Assembly (NCBI RefSeq): GCF_900129275.1
Contig: NZ_FQUX01000011.1
Span: 62,001-126,000, forward strand
Direction: 5' to 3'
DNA: 64,000 nucleotides
Source of the DNA: Arenibacter palladensis
GTDB lineage: Bacteria > Bacteroidota > Bacteroidia > Flavobacteriales > Flavobacteriaceae
Positions within the stretch are counted from its first letter, which is position 1. Every line of letters starts with the position of its first letter. A program made the translations under genes and the position numbers. Below the pieces are notes generated by a model. The model was not told the DNA's origin. It ran no database searches and saw nothing but the letters and a program-made list of their open reading frames with translations. This document shows, piece by piece, positions 8,493-18,616 of this stretch.

Positions 8493-8957
8493 GTGATTAA
8501 TTTCATTGGAACATATGATTGTAAGGCCGATTCCAAGGGAAGGGTGATGCTTCCTGTGGCGCTTAAAAATCAAATGTCACCCGTAATAAATGATGGTTTT
8601 GTGGTTAAACGTTCTGTTTTCCAACCCTGCTTGGAACTGTATCCCATGGCGGAGTGGAATATTTTGATGCAGAAAATGAACAAAAAGAACCGATTTAAGA
8701 AAAAGAACAACGATTTCATAAGAAGATTTTCTGCAGGGGTAAAGGTGGTGGAAATAGATGCTACCGGTAGGTTGTTGATTCCAAAAAATTTGGTGGATGT
8801 GGCAGGAATTACGAAAGAGGTAGTATTGAGTTCGGCAATCAACATTGTTGAAATTTGGGATAAGGACAACTATGAAAAGGTATTGGAGGAAACAGCCGAG
8901 GACTTTGCAAGTTTGGCCGAGGAAGTAATGGGAGATGACGACGATGACATATCATAG
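8493..8957 (+). CDS. mraZ: Transcriptional regulator MraZ
   Basis: 154 residues with two SpoVT/AbrB-like swapped-hairpin halves; the two signature segments are DSKGRVMLP (near residue 12) and DATGRLLIP (near residue 88). It forms ring-like oligomers that bind tandem repeats in its own promoter. GTG start at 8493, giving the conserved MINFIGTYDCKADSKGR N-terminus. It is the first gene of the dcw cluster, overlaps rsmH by 23 bp, and follows the 10-bp-spaced repeats described separately. Confidence 0.95.
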   Translation: MINFIGTYDCKADSKGRVMLPVALKNQMSPVINDGFVVKRSVFQPCLELYPMAEWNILMQKMNKKNRFKKKNNDFIRRFSAGVKVVEIDATGRLLIPKNLVDVAGITKEVVLSSAINIVEIWDKDNYEKVLEETAEDFASLAEEVMGDDDDDIS

Positions 8958-9840
8958 CCCAGTATTGCTGACAGAGTCCGTTGATGGGCTAAATATAAAA
9001 CCCGATGGAGTTTATGTGGACGTGACATTTGGAGGCGGCGGACATTCCAGGGAGATATTGAAGAGGTTAGGGGAAAAAGGAAGGCTGTTGGCGTTTGATC
9101 AGGACGAGGATGCATTGCCCAATGCTATAGATGATGGGCGATTTCAGTTGATCAATGAAAATTTTAGATATATAAAGCAGTTTTTGAAGTTCTATGGAAT
9201 AAGGAAGGTGGACGGGATCTTGGCAGATTTTGGAGTGTCATCCCATCAATTCGATCAGGCCGAGAGGGGTTTTTCTACCCGTTTTGATGCTGATCTGGAT
9301 ATGCGAATGAGTAAAAAGAACCAGATTTCGGCTTTTGACGTGGTAAATGTCTATGACTATGATGAGTTGAGAAGGGTTCTTTTTCAATACGGTGACCTTC
9401 GGAACGCGAATGCCATGGCAAAAACTATTGTGGAGCAGCGTGAAAACGCGCCTATAAAAACCACAGATCAATTGAAGGAGGTTCTTGGTCAGTACCTGCC
9501 AAAGCATAGGGAGCATAAGATTTTGGCTCAGATCTATCAGGCGATAAGGATAGAAGTAAACCAAGAAATACAGGTGATAAAGGAATTTTTGATGCGGGTG
9601 CCCGAATTGTTGAATGAAGGGGGTAGGTTGAGTGTCATAAGTTATCATTCCTTGGAGGACAGGCTGGTTAAGAGGTTTATTAGGGCCGGCCAGTTTGAAG
9701 GAGAGCCGGAAAAGGATTTTTATGGGAACATAGAAGTTCCTATGAAAAAGGTGGGAGGTTTAGTGGTCCCTTCCAAGGAGGAAATAAAGTTAAATAATAG
9801 GGCGCGAAGTGCCAAGCTTAGGATAGCCGAACGGGTTTGA
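8935..9840 (+). CDS. rsmH: 16S rRNA m4C1402 methyltransferase RsmH (MraW)
   Basis: 301 residues. SAM-dependent methyltransferase with the motif I glycine loop DVTFGGGGHS near residue 28, the GILADFGVSSHQ segment near 93 and SYHSLEDRLVK near 238. It methylates N4 of C1402 in the ribosomal P site. The reading frame starts inside mraZ; two ATGs in frame (8935 and 8944) are possible and the second also gives a typical N-terminus. Translational coupling to mraZ is likely. Confidence 0.95.
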   Translation: MTTMTYHSPVLLTESVDGLNIKPDGVYVDVTFGGGGHSREILKRLGEKGRLLAFDQDEDALPNAIDDGRFQLINENFRYIKQFLKFYGIRKVDGILADFGVSSHQFDQAERGFSTRFDADLDMRMSKKNQISAFDVVNVYDYDELRRVLFQYGDLRNANAMAKTIVEQRENAPIKTTDQLKEVLGQYLPKHREHKILAQIYQAIRIEVNQEIQVIKEFLMRVPELLNEGGRLSVISYHSLEDRLVKRFIRAGQFEGEPEKDFYGNIEVPMKKVGGLVVPSKEEIKLNNRARSAKLRIAERV

Positions 9841-9932
9841 TATTAGAGTATAGGAATGTCGGATTGTCCAAGGTGGCACCCGTAATAATGAATTAGGTAT
9901 AATAAGGTATATAGTTGGGTAATTTATAAGTA

Positions 9933-10253
9933 ATGAGAAAAGGGATATTGGACATATTAAAAGGAAAGTTTTTGGTGAGTGGTGGTGCTCCCAAAAACTG
10001 GATGTTTATCATTTATGTTTCCTTTTTGGCAACGGTGATGATTGCCAGTTCCCATAGTGCGGATGGAAAAGTACATAAAATTGCAGCCCTGGATGAACAG
10101 GTCAAGGAGTTGAGGAGTGAGTTTGTAGATGTACGTTCAGATATGCAGGAGCTTAAGTTGGAATCCACTGTATTGAGAATTTTGGAGCAGGATGGTTTGT
10201 TTCCGTCCGAAACTCCGCCTAAAAAAATAAAAGTTAAAACCGAAACCGAATAA
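9933..10253 (+). CDS. ftsL: FtsL-like cell division protein
   Basis: 106 residues: short cytoplasmic head, one transmembrane segment (about residues 24-41, WMFIIYVSFLATVMIASS), then a periplasmic helix predicted to form a coiled coil (LDEQVKELRSEFVDVRSDMQ). This topology and the place between rsmH and ftsI identify it as FtsL, the divisome partner of FtsQ and FtsB. Sequence conservation in this family is low, so the call rests mainly on topology and synteny. ftsI starts 2 bp after its stop. Confidence 0.85.
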   Translation: MRKGILDILKGKFLVSGGAPKNWMFIIYVSFLATVMIASSHSADGKVHKIAALDEQVKELRSEFVDVRSDMQELKLESTVLRILEQDGLFPSETPPKKIKVKTETE

Positions 10254-10255
10254 TA

Positions 10256-12262
10256 ATGCCTGTAACAGAAAAAAACATATTGACCAGATTATATATTGTG
10301 GCGGGATTCCTCTTCCTGTTCGCAATTGCCGTTTTGGTCAAATTGGTCAGTATACAGATGGTGGAAGGCGAGAAGTATCGGAAACTTGCCATGGATCGTA
10401 CTGAGAAAATGTTCACCATTGCCCCCAAGAGGGGTAATTTATATTCTGATGATGGCAGTTTGTTGGCAACCTCAGTTTCGAGGTATACTATTCGGTTTGA
10501 TGCTGAAACAGTTGGGAAAAGGGATTTTGAGGATAATGTAAAGCCTTTGTCCGATGCCTTGGCTAAATTGTTGGGCAATTCGTCTTCCCATTATCAGCAA
10601 CTGTTGAGAAAGGCCAAGGTCAATAAAAATCGATACGCCTTGATTGCCAGAAATTTGGATTACTCGGATTACGTGGCCGTAAAACAGTTTCCGCTTTTTA
10701 ACAAGGGCCCTTATAAAGGTGGTCTCATTATAGAGCAAAAAATTGTTCGTGAGCATCCTTTGGGGAAGATCGCTGAACGGAGCGTTGGTTATGAAAGGGT
10801 GGATGAGGACGGATACTATACCAGGGTTGGACTGGAAGGGGCCTTCGGACAATATCTTAGAGGGGTAGAAGGTAAGAGGTTAAAACAAAAAATTGCCAAA
10901 GGACAATGGAAGCCAATTGGCTGGGATAATATTGTGGAGCCCAAGGATGGCTATGATGTTGTTTCCACTATCGATATCAATATTCAGGATATAGCGCATC
11001 ATGCCTTATTGGGACAATTGGAAAAATATAATGCGGAACACGGTTGTGTAATTGTAATGGAAACCAAGACCGGAGAGGTCAAGGCCATATCCAATTTGGG
11101 AAGGACTAGTGAGGGCAAATATTATGAGCGACTAAATTATGCCATAGGGGAGTCTCATGAACCAGGGTCAACTTTTAAGCTAATGTCCATGGTCGTGGCC
11201 TTGGAAGATAAGGTGATAGATACCAATACCGTTATTGATACAGAAAAGGGCACTTATAAAGTATACAATAGAACGGTAAGGGATTCCAAACACGGAGGCT
11301 ATGGTAAAATAACCGCCGCCAAGGCATTTGAGGTTTCTTCCAATACTGCATTTGCCAAAATCATCAATAACAATTATAAGGACAATCCGGAGAAATTTGT
11401 CAACCGTCTCATGAACATGAACCTTCATAGGGAATTGGGATTACCGGTTAATGGGGAGGGTACCCCGGTAATCCGTTATCCTGGAGATAAAGGTTGGTCT
11501 GGGGTCTCCCTGGCGTGGATGTCCCATGGGTATGAAGTTTCCCTTACCCCATTGCAGACCCTAACTTTCTATAATGCTATTGCCAATGATGGGGAGATGT
11601 TAAAACCTAGGCTTATAAAGGCGGTGAAGGAGTGGGATAAAACTATTTTGAAATTTGAGAAGGAGGTCATTAATCCTTCTATCTGTTCCAAGGAAACAGC
11701 GCGCAAGGTTCAACAATTGTTGAAAGATGTTGTTGAGAAAAAGCACGGTACCGGGCATGGCTTGTATTCGCCCAATTTTTCTATGGCGGGAAAAACAGGA
11801 ACTACACAAAAGAATTATGTTTCCAAGGATCCGGAGGTGATGAAATACATTTCCACCTTTGCGGGTTACTTTCCTGCGGACGACCCTAAATATTCCTGCA
11901 TTGTGGTAATTCATGAACCTGATAAGAGTGTGGGGTATTATGGCGCCGATGTATCGGGGCCCGTATTTAAATCCGTTGCCCAAAAAATATATGCAAGTTC
12001 TCCTTTGGTGGATGAGGTGGATGTTAATGATGTGGAGACCAAGAACTTGGAAGAGAATTATCAAAGATACTTTGCGGCTTCCAATAAAAAATATAACCAA
12101 GTGCCCAATGTGGAAGGTATGAGTGGTATGGATGCGGTGTCGATCCTTGAAAATTTGGGGATCCAAGTTGAGGTGAAAGGAAATGGCAAGGTTAAGAAGC
12201 AGTCAATTGCAAAGGGAACCGACCTGAAAAAGGTCAATAAAATTGTATTGGTACTATCATGA
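10256..12262 (+). CDS. ftsI: Penicillin-binding protein, septal transpeptidase FtsI with PASTA domain
   Basis: 668 residues. N-terminal membrane anchor (about 14-34), class B PBP dimerisation domain, then transpeptidase: SxxK as STFK (Ser near residue 305), SxN as SSN near 362, and KTGT near 521. A C-terminal PASTA domain (about 616-668, beginning VPNVEGM) is typical of Bacteroidota and Gram-positive FtsI/PBP2 homologues but absent from E. coli FtsI. It crosslinks septal peptidoglycan with FtsW. It overlaps murE by 4 bp (ATGA). Confidence 0.95.
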   Translation: MPVTEKNILTRLYIVAGFLFLFAIAVLVKLVSIQMVEGEKYRKLAMDRTEKMFTIAPKRGNLYSDDGSLLATSVSRYTIRFDAETVGKRDFEDNVKPLSDALAKLLGNSSSHYQQLLRKAKVNKNRYALIARNLDYSDYVAVKQFPLFNKGPYKGGLIIEQKIVREHPLGKIAERSVGYERVDEDGYYTRVGLEGAFGQYLRGVEGKRLKQKIAKGQWKPIGWDNIVEPKDGYDVVSTIDINIQDIAHHALLGQLEKYNAEHGCVIVMETKTGEVKAISNLGRTSEGKYYERLNYAIGESHEPGSTFKLMSMVVALEDKVIDTNTVIDTEKGTYKVYNRTVRDSKHGGYGKITAAKAFEVSSNTAFAKIINNNYKDNPEKFVNRLMNMNLHRELGLPVNGEGTPVIRYPGDKGWSGVSLAWMSHGYEVSLTPLQTLTFYNAIANDGEMLKPRLIKAVKEWDKTILKFEKEVINPSICSKETARKVQQLLKDVVEKKHGTGHGLYSPNFSMAGKTGTTQKNYVSKDPEVMKYISTFAGYFPADDPKYSCIVVIHEPDKSVGYYGADVSGPVFKSVAQKIYASSPLVDEVDVNDVETKNLEENYQRYFAASNKKYNQVPNVEGMSGMDAVSILENLGIQVEVKGNGKVKKQSIAKGTDLKKVNKIVLVLS

Positions 12263-13722
12263 AAACGCTAAAGGACATATTATATGGGGTTAGTCTTTCT
12301 GCGGTAAGTGGATCTACTTCCATCATGGTGAACCATATATGTTTTGATTCCAGAAAGGTGGGCAAGGATGATGTTTTTGTAGCTATAAAAGGTCTTGTTT
12401 CCGATGGGCATCAGTTCATAGATAAGGTCATAGCTTCAGGTGCAAAATCCATAGTCTGCGAAGAACTGCCCGAAAAGTTGGATAATGGGATAACCTATGT
12501 GCAGGTGGATAATGGCAATAAAGCCTTGGCTATTATGGCGTCCAACTATTATGGGAATCCCTCTAAGAACCTAAGGTTGGTAGGGGTGACCGGGACCAAT
12601 GGGAAGACCACTGTTAGTAGTCTGCTTTATCAATTGTTTAAAAAAGCCGGATTCAAGGTAGGATTGATATCTACCATAAAGATAATGGTGGATAATAAGG
12701 AATATGCCACCACCCATACCACTCCGGATGCCATAACGATCAATAAGCACCTTCAGCTCATGAACGATGAGGGGGTTGAGTATTGTTTTATGGAGGTCAG
12801 TTCGCATGGAATACATCAAAAGAGAACGGAAGGATTGGTGTTTGAAGGCGCTATTTTTACCAATCTGTCCCATGATCATTTGGATTACCATAAAACCTTT
12901 GCGGAGTATAGGGATACTAAGAAGAAGCTGTTCGATCAGTTGTCCAAAAAAGCCTTTGCACTTACCAATATCGATGATAAGAACGGCTTGGTAATGTTGC
13001 AGAATACCAGTGCTAGAAAGTACACCTATGCCCTAAAATCTTATGCTAACTATAGGGCCCATATATTGGAAAATCAATTCAACGGCCAATTGCTAAAGAT
13101 TGATGACAATGAGGTTTGGTCCAAATTGATAGGGGATTTTAACGCCTATAATATGTTGGCAATATATGCCACTGCGGATTTATTGGGATTGGAGAAACTT
13201 GAAATTCTTCGTTTACTAAGTGAATTGGAAAATGTGGATGGAAGGTTTCAGCATTATATATCAAAAGAAAAAATTACAGCTATTGTTGATTATGCCCATA
13301 CACCGGATGCCTTGAAAAATGTACTTGATACTATCAATACATTGAGGACTGGAAATGAAAATGTCATCACCGTCGTGGGGTGTGGTGGTGACAGAGACAA
13401 GTCTAAGCGTCCGGTTATGGGTCATATCGCAACAGCATTGAGTAATAAAGTCATTTTCACTTCGGACAACCCCAGGTCGGAGTCGCCCACAGTTATCATA
13501 GAGGAGATGGAAGCTGGTGTGGAAGCGCAAAATGTAAACAAAACACTGTCTATCGTCAACCGTAAGCAGGCCATTAAAACGGCTTGTCAATTGGCCGCCG
13601 CCCACGATATTATTTTGGTTGCGGGCAAAGGCCACGAGACCTATCAGGAGACTAATGGTGTTAGGGAGGATTTCGATGACTTTAAAATAGTGAAGGAGTT
13701 GTTGGCCGACTTAAATAAATAG
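12259..13722 (+). CDS. murE: UDP-MurNAc-tripeptide synthetase MurE
   Basis: 487 residues. Adds the third residue to UDP-MurNAc-L-Ala-D-Glu. ATP-binding GTNGKTT near residue 113, central Mur-ligase domain, and C-terminal domain with DNPRSE near residue 410, the motif associated with meso-diaminopimelate rather than lysine. Start overlaps the ftsI stop, implying translational coupling. Next gene mraY follows after 52 bp. Confidence 0.95.
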   Translation: MKTLKDILYGVSLSAVSGSTSIMVNHICFDSRKVGKDDVFVAIKGLVSDGHQFIDKVIASGAKSIVCEELPEKLDNGITYVQVDNGNKALAIMASNYYGNPSKNLRLVGVTGTNGKTTVSSLLYQLFKKAGFKVGLISTIKIMVDNKEYATTHTTPDAITINKHLQLMNDEGVEYCFMEVSSHGIHQKRTEGLVFEGAIFTNLSHDHLDYHKTFAEYRDTKKKLFDQLSKKAFALTNIDDKNGLVMLQNTSARKYTYALKSYANYRAHILENQFNGQLLKIDDNEVWSKLIGDFNAYNMLAIYATADLLGLEKLEILRLLSELENVDGRFQHYISKEKITAIVDYAHTPDALKNVLDTINTLRTGNENVITVVGCGGDRDKSKRPVMGHIATALSNKVIFTSDNPRSESPTVIIEEMEAGVEAQNVNKTLSIVNRKQAIKTACQLAAAHDIILVAGKGHETYQETNGVREDFDDFKIVKELLADLNK

Positions 13723-13774
13723 AGTTTTAAGTCGCCAAGTTTAAAGAGAATAACAAAAAACAATAAACCCAGGA

Positions 13775-14998
13775 ATGCTATACTATTTGTTCGAATATTT
13801 GGAAAAACACTATCAACTGCCAGGGGCGGGGCTTTTCCAATTTATCACGTTTAGGGCGGCAATGGCGGTAATGCTTTCGTTGTTATTGGCCACGGTATAC
13901 GGGAAAAGAATTATTAATTATTTACGTCATAAGCAAATTGGTGAAACTGTAAGGGACCTAGGTCTTGAAGGTCAAAAACAAAAAGCGGGTACCCCAACCA
14001 TGGGTGGGTTAATAATTATTATGTCCACCTTAATTCCAGTTTTGCTGTTTGCGCGCTTCATGGATAATATTTATGTGATCCTTTTGATCGTTACCACGGT
14101 TTGGATGGGGATTATTGGTTTTGTAGACGATTATATCAAAATTTTTAAAAAGGATAAAGAGGGTTTAAAAGGAAGGTTCAAGGTAATGGGTCAGGTAGTT
14201 TTGGGCCTAATGGTGGGGGCAACCTTATATTTTCATCCAGAGGTGACCATGAAGGAGCATTCCAAAACGGAAATCACCCAGGACTATACGGTACAGCAAG
14301 TACCCGGCAAGGAAATTAAATCTACCATGACCACCTTGCCATTTATCAAAAACAACGAGCTGGACTATGCCCGTTTTATTACCTGGATGGGAGATGGGAT
14401 GGAGAAATATGCGTGGTTGGTATTTATTCCCATAATCATAATTATTGTAACGGCGGTCTCCAATGGGGCAAATCTGACCGATGGTATAGATGGACTGGCT
14501 GCAGGGACTTCGGCAATAATTGTATTTACACTGGGCATCTTTACCCTGGTTTCGGGTAACATCATCTTTTCGGATTATTTGGATATTATGTTTATTCCCA
14601 GGGTAGGGGAATTGGTAGTTTTTATCGCTGCCTTTGTGGGTGCCCTAGTAGGGTTTCTATGGTACAATGCCTATCCGGCCACTGTTTTTATGGGCGATAC
14701 CGGAAGTTTGACCATTGGAGGAATCATAGCGGTTATAGCCATCATTATTCGCAAGGAATTACTGATACCCGTTTTGTGTGGAATTTTCTTTGCAGAGTCC
14801 ATTTCCGTGATGCTGCAAGTGGGTTATTTCAAGTATACAAAAAAGAGATTTGGTGAGGGAAAAAGAATTTTTTTAATGGCGCCATTGCATCATCATTATC
14901 AGAAAAAGGGATACCACGAAAGTAAAATAGTGACTAGATTCTGGGTTGTTGGAATACTGTTAGCGGTAATAACCATTGTAACCTTAAAGGTGCGTTAG
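13775..14998 (+). CDS. mraY: Phospho-MurNAc-pentapeptide transferase MraY
   Basis: 407 residues, about 10 transmembrane segments. Transfers phospho-MurNAc-pentapeptide to undecaprenyl phosphate, giving lipid I. Conserved VDDYIK near residue 115, [12 protein letters not shown] near 233 and the HHH-type motif (LHHHYQKKG) near 371. Compared with the E. coli enzyme (360 residues) there is an extra hydrophilic segment around residues 152-205, as I recall from other Bacteroidota. murD starts 1 bp after the stop. Confidence 0.96.
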   Translation: MLYYLFEYLEKHYQLPGAGLFQFITFRAAMAVMLSLLLATVYGKRIINYLRHKQIGETVRDLGLEGQKQKAGTPTMGGLIIIMSTLIPVLLFARFMDNIYVILLIVTTVWMGIIGFVDDYIKIFKKDKEGLKGRFKVMGQVVLGLMVGATLYFHPEVTMKEHSKTEITQDYTVQQVPGKEIKSTMTTLPFIKNNELDYARFITWMGDGMEKYAWLVFIPIIIIIVTAVSNGANLTDGIDGLAAGTSAIIVFTLGIFTLVSGNIIFSDYLDIMFIPRVGELVVFIAAFVGALVGFLWYNAYPATVFMGDTGSLTIGGIIAVIAIIIRKELLIPVLCGIFFAESISVMLQVGYFKYTKKRFGEGKRIFLMAPLHHHYQKKGYHESKIVTRFWVVGILLAVITIVTLKVR

Positions 14999-14999
14999 A

Positions 15000-16334
15000 A
15001 TGGAGCGTTTGGTTGTTTTGGGAGGAGGAGAAAGTGGTGTTGGAACTGCTATTTTGGGTAAAAAGGAAGGTTTTGAAGTTTTTGTCTCTGATAAGGGGAT
15101 TATAAAAGAGGAATACAAAAAAGTTCTTGAACATTTTGAAATTGATTGGGAAGAACAGCAACATACTGAAGAAAAGATTTTGAATGCCGATCTGGTCATG
15201 AAAAGTCCAGGTATTCCGGATAAGGTTCCTTTGGTGGTAAAGCTCAAAGAGAAGGGGGTTCCTATTATTTCGGAAATCGAGTTTGCCTCACGGTATACCA
15301 AGGCGACCATTATAGGGATTACCGGAAGTAACGGAAAGACCACTACCACCATGCTAACGAACCACATATTAAAAGAAGGTGGGCTACATGTGGGAATGGC
15401 AGGGAATATTGGGGATAGTTATGCTAAAATGGTGGCAGAAAAGAACTTTGATTTTTATGTTTTGGAGATAAGTAGTTTTCAATTGGACGGGATAGTGGAT
15501 TTTAAACCACACATAGCCATCCTTACCAATATAACTCCAGATCATTTGGATAGGTATGAATACAAATTTGAAAATTATATAGCGTCCAAATTTAGGATTG
15601 CAAAAAACCAGACGAAGGAGGATTATTTAATATATGATGCCGATGATGAAGTAATAGTCCAGTGGTTGCAAACGAACCCGGTCCAATCAAAATTATTGCC
15701 CTTTTCCATCAATAGGAAATTGGATGAAGGGGCATATTTAGAGAATGATAAAATAATTATTAAGACACAAAATAACACTATAGAAATGAGTACAGACGCT
15801 TTGGCTTTGGAAGGAAAACACAATGTAAAGAATACCATGGCTGCCACTACGGCCGCTAAACTAATTAGTATTAGAAAGGAGACTATACGCAGAAGTATAG
15901 AGAATTTTCAGGGAGCAGAGCATAGGTTGGAAAAAGTACTTAAAATTCATCATGTTCAGTATATAAACGATTCCAAAGCTACCAATGTAAATGCTACCTA
16001 CTATGCCTTGGACAGCATGAAAACGCCAACGGTGTGGATTGTAGGAGGGGTGGATAAAGGCAACGATTACAAGGAATTAATGCATTTGGTGCGTGAAAAA
16101 GTAAAGGCCATAATTTGTTTGGGTACGGATAATTCCAAAATAAAGGATGCCTTTGGAAATGTAGTGGACCTGGTAGTGGAAACATTTGCAATGGACGAGG
16201 CCGTAAAGGTGGCCTATAAGATAGCGGAACGTGGAGACACCGTTTTGCTATCTCCGGCATGCGCCAGTTTCGACTTGTTCAAGAATTATGAAGATAGGGG
16301 AAATCAGTTTAAAGAAGCAATAAAAAAATTATAA
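15000..16334 (+). CDS. murD: UDP-MurNAc-L-Ala:D-Glu ligase MurD
   Basis: 444 residues. N-terminal Rossmann-like domain (VVLGGGESGVG), central ATPase with GSNGKTTT near residue 109, and C-terminal ligase domain (INDSKATN near residue 323). Adds D-glutamate in the cytoplasmic pathway to lipid II. Tightly packed with mraY and with ftsW, whose GTG start is 3 bp downstream. Confidence 0.96.
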   Translation: MERLVVLGGGESGVGTAILGKKEGFEVFVSDKGIIKEEYKKVLEHFEIDWEEQQHTEEKILNADLVMKSPGIPDKVPLVVKLKEKGVPIISEIEFASRYTKATIIGITGSNGKTTTTMLTNHILKEGGLHVGMAGNIGDSYAKMVAEKNFDFYVLEISSFQLDGIVDFKPHIAILTNITPDHLDRYEYKFENYIASKFRIAKNQTKEDYLIYDADDEVIVQWLQTNPVQSKLLPFSINRKLDEGAYLENDKIIIKTQNNTIEMSTDALALEGKHNVKNTMAATTAAKLISIRKETIRRSIENFQGAEHRLEKVLKIHHVQYINDSKATNVNATYYALDSMKTPTVWIVGGVDKGNDYKELMHLVREKVKAIICLGTDNSKIKDAFGNVVDLVVETFAMDEAVKVAYKIAERGDTVLLSPACASFDLFKNYEDRGNQFKEAIKKL

Positions 16335-16337
16335 AGG

Positions 16338-17531
16338 GTGTTCGGATTTTTAAACAAAATTAATGGAGATAAAGCTATTTGGGCAGTGGTGGCCCTTTTG
16401 GCCTTATTTTCGTTTTTACCTGTTTATAGTGCCAGTAGTAACTTGGTATACGTGGTGGGCAATGGAACCACCATTGGGTACCTGGTAAAACATGCCATAC
16501 TTCTCTTAATGGGGTTTGGTATTATTTATGGGGTGCACCGTATTCCCACACACTTTTTTAAAGGTTTGTCCTTGATTGCAATGCCGGTGGTATTGCTTTT
16601 GTTGCTTTATACACTTGCACAGGGCCAGGTCATAGATGGTGCCAATGCAAGTAGGTGGATCCGTATCCCCATAGTTGGTTTTACTTTTCAGACTTCCAAC
16701 CTGGCTGCGGTGGTGCTAATGATTTATGTAGCTAGGTATTTGACAAAAATAAAGGATAAGACCATAACTTTTAAGGAGAGTATTCTTCCCCTTTGGTTTC
16801 CAGTATTTTTGGTGATAGTGTTAATACTACCTGCCAATTTTTCAACGGCCGCCATTATATTTTCCATGGTACTGCTATTGTGTTTTATAGGGGGGTATCC
16901 CTTTAAGTATCTGTTGGGAATAGTGGGTGTGGGAATATTGAGCCTAACACTGTTTATTTTGACGGCGAAGGCGGTGCCAGATTTATTTCCGAATAGGGTA
17001 GATACTTGGATGAGCAGAATTGAAAGCTTCTCCAATCCTGAGGATACGGAGGCCGATTATCAAATAGAGAAGGCAAAAATTGCCATTGCAACAGGAGGAA
17101 TCGTGGGTAATGGAGCAGGAAAGAGCGTAATGAAGAATTTTTTGCCACAGAGTTCTTCGGATTTTATTTACGCCATTATTGTTGAGGAGTACGGACTGTT
17201 GGGGGGATTTGTATTGATGTTCTTCTACTTATTGTTGCTTTTTAGGATAGTGGTAGTGGCAAATAGTAATGGAACCGTATTTGGAAAGCTTTTGGTTTTG
17301 GGAGTTGGACTTCCTATAGTATTTCAGGCATTGATCAATATGGCGGTGGCCGTGGAGCTTTTCCCGGTAACCGGTCAGACCTTGCCTTTAATTAGTAGTG
17401 GTGGAACCTCGAGTTGGATGACCTGTTTGGCCATAGGGATTATTCTTAGTGCAAGCAATAAACATGTTCAAACCGAATCGGAGGAAATAGATGAGACCAA
17501 CCCTTTAGAAGTGTTAAGTGGGCAGTTATAG
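16338..17531 (+). CDS. ftsW: SEDS peptidoglycan polymerase FtsW
   Basis: 397 residues with about 10 transmembrane helices and SEDS-family features: GANASRWI near residue 96, a large extracellular loop, and [10 protein letters not shown] near residue 352. Partner of FtsI in septal glycan polymerisation. GTG start at 16338, chosen because it directly follows murD and gives the hydrophilic head [15 protein letters not shown] before the first helix. Overlaps murG by 14 bp. Confidence 0.93.
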   Translation: MFGFLNKINGDKAIWAVVALLALFSFLPVYSASSNLVYVVGNGTTIGYLVKHAILLLMGFGIIYGVHRIPTHFFKGLSLIAMPVVLLLLLYTLAQGQVIDGANASRWIRIPIVGFTFQTSNLAAVVLMIYVARYLTKIKDKTITFKESILPLWFPVFLVIVLILPANFSTAAIIFSMVLLLCFIGGYPFKYLLGIVGVGILSLTLFILTAKAVPDLFPNRVDTWMSRIESFSNPEDTEADYQIEKAKIAIATGGIVGNGAGKSVMKNFLPQSSSDFIYAIIVEEYGLLGGFVLMFFYLLLLFRIVVVANSNGTVFGKLLVLGVGLPIVFQALINMAVAVELFPVTGQTLPLISSGGTSSWMTCLAIGIILSASNKHVQTESEEIDETNPLEVLSGQL

Positions 17532-18612
17532 ATTTATATTATCGGGAGGAGGCACGGGCGGACATATTTATCCTGCCATTGCTATTGCAAATGAGTTAAA
17601 AGTAAGGTATCCCGATGCTGAATTTTTGTTCGTAGGGGCAAAAGATAGAATGGAAATGGAAAAGGTGCCCCAAGCAGGGTACAAAATTGAAGGTTTGTGG
17701 ATAAGTGGGTTGCAAAGGAAGCTCACTTTGAAAAATTTAATGTTTCCTTTTAAAGTGATAAGTAGTTTGATGAAATCAGCAAACATAGTACGGAATTTTA
17801 AACCTCATGCCGTTGTGGGTACTGGTGGCTTTGCCAGTGGTCCTCTCTTGAAGGTGGCATCGGGTAAGGGAATTCCATGTGTGTTGCAGGAACAGAATTC
17901 CTTTGCTGGCATCACCAATAAATTATTGGCGAACAAAGTGGCTAAAATATGTGTGGCCTATGACGGCATGGAGAAATTTTTTCCTAAGGATAAAATCGTA
18001 AAGACGGGTAATCCTGTACGTGGGGATTTGGTCGCTAAGTCTGAAAATAAAGTAGAGGCCATGAATTTCTTTGGTCTGCAGGCGGATAAAACCACATTGC
18101 TTGTCCTAGGAGGCAGTCTTGGGGCAAGACGTGTAAATATTCTTATTGAACAGAGTTTGCCTTTTTTTAAGGAGCAGGGAATTCAGGTCGTTTGGCAAAG
18201 TGGCAAGCTGTATTATGAGGATTATAAAAAATATGAAAGTGCGGATGTTAAAGTAGTGGCTTTTTTAAATCGGATGGATTTGGCCTATGGGGCTGCAGAT
18301 ATCATTATTTCCAGGGCAGGAGCAGGTTCGGTTTCTGAACTATGCATTGTGGGCAAGCCCGTGATTTTTATCCCGTCCCCTAACGTGGCGGAGGATCATC
18401 AGACAAAAAATGCACAATCCCTTGTGGAAAAGGATGCCGCTATTATGGTAAGGGAAACAGAATTGGATGAAAAGTTCGAAACGGTGTTTTTGGAATTGAT
18501 CAGTAACAAGGACTTGAGGGGGAAGTTGGGAGCCAATATCAAGAATTTGGCCATGCCCAACGCTACCAAGGAGATCGTAAACGAAATAGAAAAATTATTA
18601 GTGCAACAATAA
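17518..18612 (+). CDS. murG: UDP-GlcNAc transferase MurG
   Basis: 364 residues, GT28 family. Converts lipid I to lipid II at the inner membrane face. Glycine-rich N-terminal loop [12 protein letters not shown] near residue 9, LGGSLGAR near 199 and the C-terminal [10 protein letters not shown] near 263 that contacts UDP-GlcNAc. The start is GTG inside the end of ftsW, so the two genes are probably translationally coupled. Confidence 0.96.
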   Translation: MGSYRFILSGGGTGGHIYPAIAIANELKVRYPDAEFLFVGAKDRMEMEKVPQAGYKIEGLWISGLQRKLTLKNLMFPFKVISSLMKSANIVRNFKPHAVVGTGGFASGPLLKVASGKGIPCVLQEQNSFAGITNKLLANKVAKICVAYDGMEKFFPKDKIVKTGNPVRGDLVAKSENKVEAMNFFGLQADKTTLLVLGGSLGARRVNILIEQSLPFFKEQGIQVVWQSGKLYYEDYKKYESADVKVVAFLNRMDLAYGAADIIISRAGAGSVSELCIVGKPVIFIPSPNVAEDHQTKNAQSLVEKDAAIMVRETELDEKFETVFLELISNKDLRGKLGANIKNLAMPNATKEIVNEIEKLLVQQ

Positions 18613-18616
18613 AATA